Source of the DNA: UBA3792 sp964426415
Lineage (GTDB): Bacteria; Bacillota; Clostridia; Christensenellales; CAG-138
Reading direction: 5' to 3'
Assembly: GCA_964426415.1 (NCBI GenBank)
Contig: CAYRQM010000028.1
Location: 1 to 24,372 of the forward strand
DNA length: 24,372 bases
Shown: piece by piece, positions 7,023-14,371 of the stretch
Numbering within the stretch: the first letter of the stretch is position 1
How the letters are laid out: each line of letters opens with the position of its first letter
Program-made: the position numbers and the translations under genes
The notes under the pieces: generated by a model
Told to the model about the DNA's origin: nothing
What the model saw: only the letters and a program-made list of their open reading frames with translations
Database searches by the model: none

Positions 7023-8456
7023 TCACTGCCGCAGCAGCTCCTCCACAATCTCACGGTCGTCAAAGTGGTGCTTGACGCCGTTGATTTCTTGATACGTTTC
7101 GTGCCCCTTGCCCGCGATGACCAAGACGTCGTTGGGCTCCAAAATGGACAGGGCGTAGGCGATTGCTTCCTTGCGATTGACGATGGACACATATGGCGCG
7201 CCCGAACGCATGACGCCGTTTTCGACCGCCCGCACGATGTCGGCAGGTTCCTCGGTGCGCGGATTGTCACTTGTGACAATGACAAAGTCGGAATGCCGCC
7301 CGCCAATCTCGCCCATCAAGGGACGCTTGGTGCGATCTCGATCGCCGCCGCAGCCGAACAGGCTGATGACCCGTGCCTTGGCAAACACGCGCACCGCCTT
7401 CAAAACATTTTCGAGCGCGTCGGGCGTATGGGCGTAATCGACATAGACCGAGAACGGACGTCCGCCGGTATCGACCGCCTGCAGCCTGCCCGCCACACCC
7501 GAAAGGTTTTCCAATCCGTGCAGCACATCGGCAAACGAGAAGCCCGCAAGCTGCGTCAAAGCCGCCGCCGTCATGGCGTTGTACACGGAGAACAGCCCCG
7601 AAATGTGCAGCCGCACCTGTCCTTCGCCCTTGGGCGTGCGCAGGTGGAAGCAGACGCCGTCGGTGCGGATGTCGATGTTCTTGGCGGTAAAGTCTGCCGC
7701 CGTGCGGATGCCCGTGGTGTGGATGGGGCAGGTGAGCCCGTCCATCATGCGCGCCGCATACGGATCGTCCACGTTGATGACCGCTTCGTCGCTTTGGAAA
7801 AACAAGCGCTTCTTGGCTTGCAGGTAGTTGTCAAAGGTTTTGTGGTAATCCAAATGGTCTTGCGTCAGGTTGGTGAACGCGCCCACGCGGAAGCGAACGC
7901 CATGCACCCGATCCTGCACCAACGCGTGGCTGGACACTTCCATCACCACGACGTCCACGCCTGCGTCCGCCATGCGCCGCAGAAGAGCGAACAAATCCAC
8001 CGATTCGGGCGTGGTGCGCCCCGTTTCCAGCGGCTCGTCGCCGATGAGGTTGTGGATGGTGCCGATCAGCCCCACCTTCTTGCCCGCCTGCTCGGCGATG
8101 GACTTGACCATATAGGTGGTGCTGGTTTTGCCGTTGGTGCCCGTGACGCCCAGCAGAATCATTTCTTGTTCGGGATGGCCATAAAAGCACGCCGCCGCCT
8201 CCGCCATGGCAAGCCGCCCGTTGGGAACGACCAGCTGCGGGACGTCGATGGGCAGCAGCCGTTCGACCAAGAGCGCCGATGCGCCCTGTTCCACCGCCTG
8301 TGCCGCAAAGGTGTGTCCGTCCGATACAAGCCCAACCATACAGCAAAACAGGCTCCCTATGCCAACCTTGCGCGAGTCGTACTCGATGGATGTAATGTCG
8401 CAGTCGCCGCCGCTGATGGGCGTCGAAAGCGCCGCTGCGATTTGTGATAGCTTCAT
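7023..8456 (-). CDS. murE: UDP-MurNAc-L-alanyl-D-glutamate--2,6-diaminopimelate ligase MurE
   Basis: Adds the third amino acid of the peptidoglycan stem peptide. The 477 residues include the N-terminal IEYDSRKV region, the P-loop GVTGTNGKTSTTY (about 103-115), EVSSHAL, FTNLTQDHLDYH, the YVDYAHTPDAL motif and LFGCGGDRDRTKRPLMG. The specificity motif is DNPR (397-400), which in this family marks meso-diaminopimelate rather than L-lysine as substrate. The start is ATG at 8456 because GGGAGGAAAC lies directly upstream; an in-frame TTG at 8474 has no such site. The gene follows the PBP gene after 37 nt and precedes mraY by 9 nt. Confidence 0.96.
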   Translation of the reverse strand: MKLSQIAAALSTPISGGDCDITSIEYDSRKVGIGSLFCCMVGLVSDGHTFAAQAVEQGASALLVERLLPIDVPQLVVPNGRLAMAEAAACFYGHPEQEMILLGVTGTNGKTSTTYMVKSIAEQAGKKVGLIGTIHNLIGDEPLETGRTTPESVDLFALLRRMADAGVDVVVMEVSSHALVQDRVHGVRFRVGAFTNLTQDHLDYHKTFDNYLQAKKRLFFQSDEAVINVDDPYAARMMDGLTCPIHTTGIRTAADFTAKNIDIRTDGVCFHLRTPKGEGQVRLHISGLFSVYNAMTAAALTQLAGFSFADVLHGLENLSGVAGRLQAVDTGGRPFSVYVDYAHTPDALENVLKAVRVFAKARVISLFGCGGDRDRTKRPLMGEIGGRHSDFVIVTSDNPRTEEPADIVRAVENGVMRSGAPYVSIVNRKEAIAYALSILEPNDVLVIAGKGHETYQEINGVKHHFDDREIVEELLRQ

Positions 8457-8493
8457 GTTTCCTCCCTCTCCCAAACGGGCGTGTTGCCCGACA

Positions 8494-10710
8494 TCAATTG
8501 CTTCCCGAAAATTGGACGTACACGACCGTGCCCACCGGCACTTCCATGTCCTCCATAATATCTTGGTACGAAACCGTGCCCGTACAGTAGAGCGGATCGT
8601 AGTCGATCTTCAGCCCCAGCTTAATCAGCGCGTCGTACGCCTCCAAACGATCCTTGCCCGACAGATCGGGTACCTTCACATAGACCGTTGCTTCGTCCGT
8701 CACAAGCCCGTTGAACGCCGCGCCCGTGGAGTACAGCAGCACCGTGCTGCCCTTGACGACGATGGTGTTGGCGGAAGGCGCCTGCCCCACCACCATGGCG
8801 TCTTTTTCTTCTTCCAAATAGATGGCTTCCAAGCCGCTGTCGCGCAGCACCTTGATGGCGTCCTGCACGGTCATGCCCGTCACGGACGGGACGACGGCGG
8901 ATTCGTTGTCCTTGTCGGGGTCTACGCCCATCAGCGCCAACGCGCCCGAAAGCACCTGCTGCACATAGGGCGCCGCCACCGTGCTGCCGTAAACCTGCGG
9001 CACGTTGGGCTCGTCAACCACGATCAGGCACAAGAATTGGGGATTGTCGACGGGCGCAAAGCCCACAAACGACGCAATCAGCTTGGTGTTGGAGACGCTG
9101 CCGTCCTCCTCGTATTTTTGGGATGTGCCCGTTTTGCCGCCCACGGAATAGCCGTAAATCTGGGCGTTCTTGCCGCTGCCGTTTTCGACCACGCCCTGCA
9201 TGAGCGTGCGCATGGTGGCGGAGGTGGATTCGGAAATGACGCGCCGCACCACGGTACGCTCGTTGTGCAGCAGCACCTCGCCGTCCTGCGAAATGATGTC
9301 GGACACGACATACGGTTTTATTAGCTCGCCGCCGTTGATGCAGGCGCTGATGGCGGCGGCAAGCTGCATGCCCGTGCAGCTGATGCTCTGTCCAAACCCG
9401 ATGCGCGCAAGGTCGGGGTCGCGGACGTATTTCTTGTGCGTGACGGTGCCGCTGGTTTCGCCCATGATGCCGCTGCCCGTCGAATCGTTGAACCCGAAGG
9501 CATAGATATAGTCGTAAAAATCGTCCACGCCCATCTTGAGCGCGATGGACATGAGCGCACAGTTGCAGCTTTGTTCCAGCGCGCCCGCCAAGGTCAAATG
9601 CCCGTGCCCGCCCGTTTTCCAGCACTTGATGGAATCGCCCTTGACCAACAGGGAGCCTTTGCAGTTGAATTCGGAGGCGGTGGTGACCACGCCTGCGTCC
9701 AAGGCGGACGCCATGGTGATGACCTTAAAGGTGGAACCCGGCTCGTAGGTGCCGGCAACGATGCGGTTGCGGGACAGCTCCAACAGCGTTTTCGCGTCGG
9801 AACGGGGCGGGTTGGCGGAATCGAAGGTGGGATAGGAGCCCACGGCGTAAATCGCGCCCGTGTTCGGGTCCATCAAAAGTCCGTACGCCGTCTTGGCGTT
9901 GTTGACGGTGCAGGCCTCCTGCAATGCGTTTTCTAATACTGCCTGCAGCCCCGTGTCCGTCGTCAACACGACGTCGGCGCCCGGAACGGCTTCGATGTAT
10001 TCTTCCTCACCGCCGGGAACGGGATTGTTGTCGCGGTCGGTGTCGGTTTTTTGGCTGCCGTCCACACCTGCCAAGTAGGAATTGTAGCTCAGCTCGACGC
10101 CCGTCTGTCCGTCGCCGTCCACGTTGGTAAACCCGATGAGCTGGGCGTAATAGCCGCTTTCGGGATAGTCACGCTTGACGTCCGAATAGTAGCTGACGCC
10201 CGTGCCGAGCTGCATGGCGTTGAGCTGCGAGATGACCTCTTTGTCCACTTGGTCTTTGATTTTGACCTGCGACAGCAGCACGCGCTCGTTGGGATTGTCG
10301 GCAGACGCCTTGGTCTTTTGCACCTTTGCAAGAACGGTATCGTAATCCAGCTCCAAATAGTCCGCCAGAATGCCCGCGATGCGCTCACGGTCGTCGGCTT
10401 GGATGTTTTGCGGATTGACGCAGACCTGATAGGTGGTGTACGAGGACGCCAGCACCGTGCCGTTGCGGTCGGTGATCTGCCCGCGTTCCGCCTCCAGCGC
10501 GGTTTCGCGCTCCCATTGGCGCGTCGCCTTCGCCGTCCATTCCTTGCCTTGCACCACCGCGACGTAGAACAGCTTGCCGATGAGCAGCATGAAGCAGAGC
10601 ATGGACGCCACCAACGCAAACAGCAGCTTGCGCTTGGAAGGCGCAATCCGCGGTCGCTGCATTCTCTTTTCGCGGCGCAATGCGCGTCGCGCTTGGGCGG
10701 TCAATTCCAT
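8494..10710 (-). CDS. Class B penicillin-binding protein with two PASTA domains (FtsI/PBP2B/SpoVD type)
   Basis: Septal D,D-transpeptidase that cross-links glycan strands made by FtsW. In 738 residues there is a short basic cytoplasmic tail, one membrane helix (about 29-51), a PBP dimerisation region (about 70-240) and the transpeptidase domain with GSTFK (Ser326 nucleophile), SCN (381-383) and KTGT (526-529). Two C-terminal PASTA repeats follow (about 605-662 and 677-735). The start is ATG at 10710, one base after the ftsL stop, with GGAG 7-8 nt upstream. PASTA-bearing dcw PBPs in spore formers include both vegetative PBP2B and sporulation SpoVD; only one copy is present here, so I do not choose between them. 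Confidence 0.95.
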   Translation of the reverse strand: MELTAQARRALRREKRMQRPRIAPSKRKLLFALVASMLCFMLLIGKLFYVAVVQGKEWTAKATRQWERETALEAERGQITDRNGTVLASSYTTYQVCVNPQNIQADDRERIAGILADYLELDYDTVLAKVQKTKASADNPNERVLLSQVKIKDQVDKEVISQLNAMQLGTGVSYYSDVKRDYPESGYYAQLIGFTNVDGDGQTGVELSYNSYLAGVDGSQKTDTDRDNNPVPGGEEEYIEAVPGADVVLTTDTGLQAVLENALQEACTVNNAKTAYGLLMDPNTGAIYAVGSYPTFDSANPPRSDAKTLLELSRNRIVAGTYEPGSTFKVITMASALDAGVVTTASEFNCKGSLLVKGDSIKCWKTGGHGHLTLAGALEQSCNCALMSIALKMGVDDFYDYIYAFGFNDSTGSGIMGETSGTVTHKKYVRDPDLARIGFGQSISCTGMQLAAAISACINGGELIKPYVVSDIISQDGEVLLHNERTVVRRVISESTSATMRTLMQGVVENGSGKNAQIYGYSVGGKTGTSQKYEEDGSVSNTKLIASFVGFAPVDNPQFLCLIVVDEPNVPQVYGSTVAAPYVQQVLSGALALMGVDPDKDNESAVVPSVTGMTVQDAIKVLRDSGLEAIYLEEEKDAMVVGQAPSANTIVVKGSTVLLYSTGAAFNGLVTDEATVYVKVPDLSGKDRLEAYDALIKLGLKIDYDPLYCTGTVSYQDIMEDMEVPVGTVVYVQFSGSN

Positions 10711-10711
10711 G

Positions 10712-11221
10712 TCAGTCTCCGTTGTTGGGATCGGGGGTGGTGAGGGCGGGCGACGCACTTGACGTGGCGGCAGGCGATACGCTGTCCAGCAAGGCGTCGT
10801 TCACCCAGTTCATCGTCATGCCGTAGCTTTGGCAAATTTCGTAGATTGCCGAGAAGCGGTTCATGGCGTTTTGGTCGTTCTTGAGCTGCGAAATCTTTTC
10901 TTCTTCGGAAGCGATTTCGGCTTTGACGTTGTTCGTGTCGGACACGATTTGGGCGTACTGCGCCGCCCCCGAAAGCCCCAACAGCGCCGTCAGCGCGATG
11001 AGGAAGACGGATAGAATCAGCAGCACCTTGGACATTGCGGTCAGCTCCAGCCGTGCGCGGGTCTTGCCCTTGGCTGCGGGCGCGTCCTTTTGCGGCTGGG
11101 GACGAACAGGCATGGCGGAATCCTCCAAGGCAGGCGTCGATACGCCCGTCTTGGTCGGGGAATAAATCCGCGTCTGCGGATTCTCAATCACGCGCTTGTC
11201 GTTGTCGAACCGAACGTCCAT
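10712..11221 (-). CDS. ftsL: FtsL-like cell division protein
   Basis: Small bitopic protein between rsmH and the septal PBP, the standard place of ftsL. The 169 residues show a basic N-terminal cytoplasmic part (1-60), a membrane helix (about 64-86) and a short coiled-coil stretch (about 88-118, with EIASEEEKISQLKNDQNAM). A variable part then ends in a Ser/Ala/Pro/Thr tail (about 147-169, ending TTPDPNNGD). FtsL sequences are poorly conserved, so the call rests on topology and synteny. The start is ATG at 11221 with AAAGGAG 6 nt upstream. The low-complexity extracellular tail resembles the one at the end of FtsQ in the same operon and is not usual for FtsL. Confidence 0.8.
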   Translation of the reverse strand: MDVRFDNDKRVIENPQTRIYSPTKTGVSTPALEDSAMPVRPQPQKDAPAAKGKTRARLELTAMSKVLLILSVFLIALTALLGLSGAAQYAQIVSDTNNVKAEIASEEEKISQLKNDQNAMNRFSAIYEICQSYGMTMNWVNDALLDSVSPAATSSASPALTTPDPNNGD

Positions 11222-11257
11222 GCTTGCTCCTTTCCCAAAATATGCCGTCGTGCGGTG

Positions 11258-12202
11258 CTATATACGCTCGATTGCGCGGAGCTTCGCGCAGGTTGAGCGA
11301 GAATTCTCGGATTGCTCCCGTTCGCTTGCCACCAGCGGATGGCGGGTCAGCACATGTGCCGTGGGGCGCTTGCCGCAGATGCAGATGGGCGCCGACTTCG
11401 GACAGGTGCAGGGATTTTCGAAGGAACGGAACACCGTCTTGACGATCCGATCCTCCAAGGAATGAAAGGTCAAAATGACCAGCCGCCCGTTGGGACGGAG
11501 CAGATCGTGCGCTGCGCGAATCGCCGCCTCAAGCCCGTCCAGCTCGCCGTTGACCGCAATGCGAATGGCTTGAAAGCAGCGCCGCGCAGGATGCTGCGGC
11601 TCGTTGCGGTACTTGGCGGGGATGGCGCCCTTGATGATGGCAGCCAGCGCCGTCGTGGTTTCGATGGGCTGCACCGCACGTTCCCGCAGGATGCGGCGGG
11701 CAATCAGCCCTGCGAACCGTTCTTCGCCATATTCCCGAAAGATGCGGGTCAAATCGGCTTCGCTCCAAGTGTTCACCACCGTGGCAGCCGTCAGCGGCGC
11801 GCTTTGATCCATGCGCATGTCCAGCGGCGCTTCGACCTTGTAGGAGAACCCGCGCTGCGCCGTGTCCAATTGATAGGAAGAAACGCCCAAATCCAGCAGG
11901 ATGCCGTCGACGTGTTCCACGCCCACAGACGCAAGCAGCGCCTGCATTTGGAAGAAATTGCCGCGCATCGGCGTGAACCGATCGCCAAAGGGCGCCAGGC
12001 GTTCGCCCGCCGCCTTTAAGGCGTCCGCGTCGCGGTCGATGCCGTACAGCCTGCCCGAAGGGGGCAATGCGGAAAGCACCGCTTCCGCGTGTCCGCCGCC
12101 GCCCAGCGTGCCGTCCACAAAGACGCCGCCGCGTGCGGGCGCAAGCAGGGTCAAAACCTCTTGCACCATGATGGGAACATGACAAAATGTCTCTTTCTCC
12201 AT
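11258..12202 (-). CDS. rsmH: 16S rRNA (cytosine(1402)-N4)-methyltransferase RsmH (MraW)
   Basis: SAM-dependent methyltransferase modifying C1402 of 16S rRNA near the P site; by long-standing synteny it heads dcw clusters. The 314 residues carry the SAM-binding DGTLGGGGHAEAVL (30-43), GILLDLGVSSYQLD, the RGFSY motif, ARRCFQAIRIAVN and the C-terminal LTFHSLEDRIVK. A Cys-rich segment (NPCTCPKSAPICICGK) lies near the end, as in many Gram-positive homologues. ATG at 12202 is preferred because AAAGGAG lies 6 nt upstream; the frame stays open 11 codons further to a non-ATG start. It is the first gene of the operon, and mraZ, which normally precedes it, is absent. Confidence 0.97.
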   Translation of the reverse strand: MEKETFCHVPIMVQEVLTLLAPARGGVFVDGTLGGGGHAEAVLSALPPSGRLYGIDRDADALKAAGERLAPFGDRFTPMRGNFFQMQALLASVGVEHVDGILLDLGVSSYQLDTAQRGFSYKVEAPLDMRMDQSAPLTAATVVNTWSEADLTRIFREYGEERFAGLIARRILRERAVQPIETTTALAAIIKGAIPAKYRNEPQHPARRCFQAIRIAVNGELDGLEAAIRAAHDLLRPNGRLVILTFHSLEDRIVKTVFRSFENPCTCPKSAPICICGKRPTAHVLTRHPLVASEREQSENSRSTCAKLRAIERI

Positions 12203-12252
12203 GCGGCTCCTTTCGACCAAATAGCATACTTCCACTAATATATACAGAACAG

Positions 12253-12281
12253 ATTATACACCAATCGGCACGGCTTGTCAC
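12253..12281 (-). promoter_or_regulatory. Sigma-A-type promoter of the dcw operon
   Basis: On the minus strand, GTGACA (12276-12281, five of six to TTGACA) and TATAAT (12253-12258, perfect) are separated by 17 bp. The predicted transcript start is about 40-45 nt ahead of the rsmH ATG. It is the best-matching promoter in the window and the only clear one for the nine-gene cluster. Confidence 0.75.
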
Positions 12282-12359
12282 CACCCAATTGCAACGGGAA
12301 CGCGACTTTTTCTTGAAATATGAATATTCGGTAAATCTGCCCCCAAAGGCGCGACGCAA

Positions 12360-12373
12360 CACAACATGTTGTG
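12360..12373. promoter_or_regulatory. Perfect 14-bp palindrome, possible operator for parE
   Basis: CACAACATGTTGTG is a perfect palindrome ending one base before the -10 element of the parE promoter. A repressor or activator dimer bound there would cover the promoter spacer. No regulator gene is adjacent and no other copy was noticed in the window. Confidence 0.4.
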
Positions 12374-12380
12374 GTATACT
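12372..12380 (+). promoter_or_regulatory. Extended -10 promoter of parE-parC
   Basis: TGGTATACT: a -10 hexamer TATACT (12375-12380) preceded by TGn. The hexamer 17 bp upstream (12352-12357) does not resemble TTGACA. The start site would be near 12387, leaving a leader of about 23 nt with the GGAGGT ribosome binding site at 12398-12403. Confidence 0.6.
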
Positions 12381-12409
12381 ATAGGATGATTTTTATCGGA
12401 GGTCATTCC

Positions 12410-14368
12410 ATGGAAGATTATTCCGTTCGCAATATCACCGTGATGGAGGGCTTGGACGCCGTTCGGATGCGGCCCGGCATGTATATCGGGTCGACGGGCG
12501 CGACGGGGCTGCACCATCTGCTTTGGGAAATCGTAGACAATTCCATCGACGAAGCTGCCAACGGTTACGCCAGCGAAGTGACCGTCACGCTGAACCGCGA
12601 CAATAGCGTGACCGTCACCGACAACGGGCGCGGCATTCCCACGGGCATTCACGAAAAGCTGGGCGTTTCCGGCGTAGAGGTGGTCTTTACGCAGCTGCAC
12701 GCGGGCGGCAAGTTCGGCAACGCCGCATACAGCTATTCGGGCGGTCTGCACGGCGTCGGCGCGTCGGTGGTCAACGCCCTTTCCCGTTGGCTCACCGTCG
12801 AGGTCTGTCACGAAAACCGCGTATACCGCATGGAGTTTGCCAGCGAAGAAAATGCAGACGGCAAGATTGAATCGGGCAAGCCCAAGCAGCATTTGACCGA
12901 GGTCGGCCGCACGCGCAAGCAGGGAACGACCGTCACCTTTCTGCCCGACGACCGCGTATTTGAAACCATCGACATGCAGTATTCCGTCGTCATGCGGCGG
13001 CTGCGCGAGCTGGCGTACCTGAACCGCGGCGTCAAGATGGTGCTGGACGACAACCGCGAGTGGGGCAAGAACAAGCACAACGAATTCTGCTATTCGGGCG
13101 GTCTGTCCGATTTTGTACGCTACATCCAAGAGGACAAGACGGCGCTGTACGATCCGCCCATCCATCTGTCGGGCGAGTCCAACGGCATTCTGGTCGAAAT
13201 TGCCATCCAGCACAACGACGGCTATTCCGAGACCATCGCCTCCTACGTCAACAACATCCCCACCACCGAGGGCGGCACGCATGAGACGGGTTTCAAGGCG
13301 GCGCTGACCAAGGTGATGAACGACTACTGCCGCAAGATCGGCGCACTGAAGGACAAGGACGCCTCCTTGGCGGGCGAAGATTTCCGCGAGGGCATGACGG
13401 CGGTGTTGTCGCTGAAGATGCGCAACGTCCAGTTCGAAGGACAGACCAAGACCAAGCTGGGCAACACGGACGCCCGTCCCGCCGTGGAAACGGTGCTGAC
13501 ACAGCAGCTTGTGCCGTGGCTTGAAAATCTCAAGAACACCGCGACGGCAAACTGCATTGCGGACAAGGCGATCAAGGCTTCGAAAGCCCGCAGCGCCGCC
13601 CGCAAAGCCAAGGAGAACGCCCGCGAAAAGAGCAAGCTGGAGAACGCGCCGTTGGTGGGCAAGCTGTCCAGCTGCACGGGGCGCGACTACGCGCAAAACG
13701 AGCTGTTCATCGTCGAGGGCGATTCGGCAGGCGGCAGCGCCAAGCAAGGCCGCGACCGCAAGTTCCAAGCGATTCTGCCGCTTCGCGGCAAGCCGCTCAA
13801 CGTCGAGAAAAAGCGCTTGGAGCAAGTCCTCCAAAACGAAGAATTCCGTTCCATCATCACGGCGCTTGGCACGGGCATCGGCGACGATTTCGACATCTCC
13901 GCCCTGCGCTACAACAAAATCATCATTCTGGCGGACGCCGACCAAGACGGCGCGCACATCCGCGCCATCCTGCTCACGTTCTTCTACCGCTACATGCGGC
14001 CGCTGATTACGGAAGGCCATGTGTACATCGGCATGGCGCCGCTGTACCGCATCCAAAAAACCAATCAACCGCCGCTGTACTGCTACGACGACAACGCGCT
14101 CAAGTCCGCCATGCGCAGCGTGGGCGGCAAAAACTACACGCTGCAGCGCTACAAGGGCTTGGGCGAAATGAACCCCGAACAGCTTTGGGAAACGACAATG
14201 AACCCGCACGGCCGCCGCCTGACCCGCGTGGGCATTGAGGACGCCGCCGAGGTGGAGCATCTTGTGACCGTCCTGATGGGCGACAAGGTACAGTCCCGCA
14301 AAGAATACATCTTCGAATATGCCGACTTCAACCGCAAGAACGCCATGTTCGAGAAAATGAAGGAATAA
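12410..14368 (+). CDS. parE: Type IIA DNA topoisomerase subunit B, probably topoisomerase IV ParE
   Basis: ATPase subunit of a gyrase/topoisomerase IV heterotetramer, supplying ATP-driven strand passage. The 652 residues carry the GHKL ATPase site (Glu40, Asn44, DNGRGIP 71-77, GGLHGVGASVVNALS 111-125), the transducer with QTKTKLG (345-351), and TOPRIM motifs EGDSAGG (436-442) and DADQDGAH (509-516), ending in LMGDKV. The linker SKARSAARKAKENAR (391-405) resembles ParE, while NVEKKRLEQVLQNEE resembles GyrB. I choose ParE mainly because the partner lacks a GyrA box and dnaA/recF genes are absent. ATG at 12410 has GGAGGT 6 nt upstream. Gyrase remains possible. Confidence 0.68.
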   Translation: MEDYSVRNITVMEGLDAVRMRPGMYIGSTGATGLHHLLWEIVDNSIDEAANGYASEVTVTLNRDNSVTVTDNGRGIPTGIHEKLGVSGVEVVFTQLHAGGKFGNAAYSYSGGLHGVGASVVNALSRWLTVEVCHENRVYRMEFASEENADGKIESGKPKQHLTEVGRTRKQGTTVTFLPDDRVFETIDMQYSVVMRRLRELAYLNRGVKMVLDDNREWGKNKHNEFCYSGGLSDFVRYIQEDKTALYDPPIHLSGESNGILVEIAIQHNDGYSETIASYVNNIPTTEGGTHETGFKAALTKVMNDYCRKIGALKDKDASLAGEDFREGMTAVLSLKMRNVQFEGQTKTKLGNTDARPAVETVLTQQLVPWLENLKNTATANCIADKAIKASKARSAARKAKENAREKSKLENAPLVGKLSSCTGRDYAQNELFIVEGDSAGGSAKQGRDRKFQAILPLRGKPLNVEKKRLEQVLQNEEFRSIITALGTGIGDDFDISALRYNKIIILADADQDGAHIRAILLTFFYRYMRPLITEGHVYIGMAPLYRIQKTNQPPLYCYDDNALKSAMRSVGGKNYTLQRYKGLGEMNPEQLWETTMNPHGRRLTRVGIEDAAEVEHLVTVLMGDKVQSRKEYIFEYADFNRKNAMFEKMKE

Positions 14369-14371
14369 GCT

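Noticed and set aside
6117..8447. 776-codon open frame opposite murE/mraY
   Set aside because: It is antisense to two intact essential genes. Its composition (His/Arg/Gln/Ala/Val-rich) is what GC-rich antisense frames give, and it has no recognisable motif.
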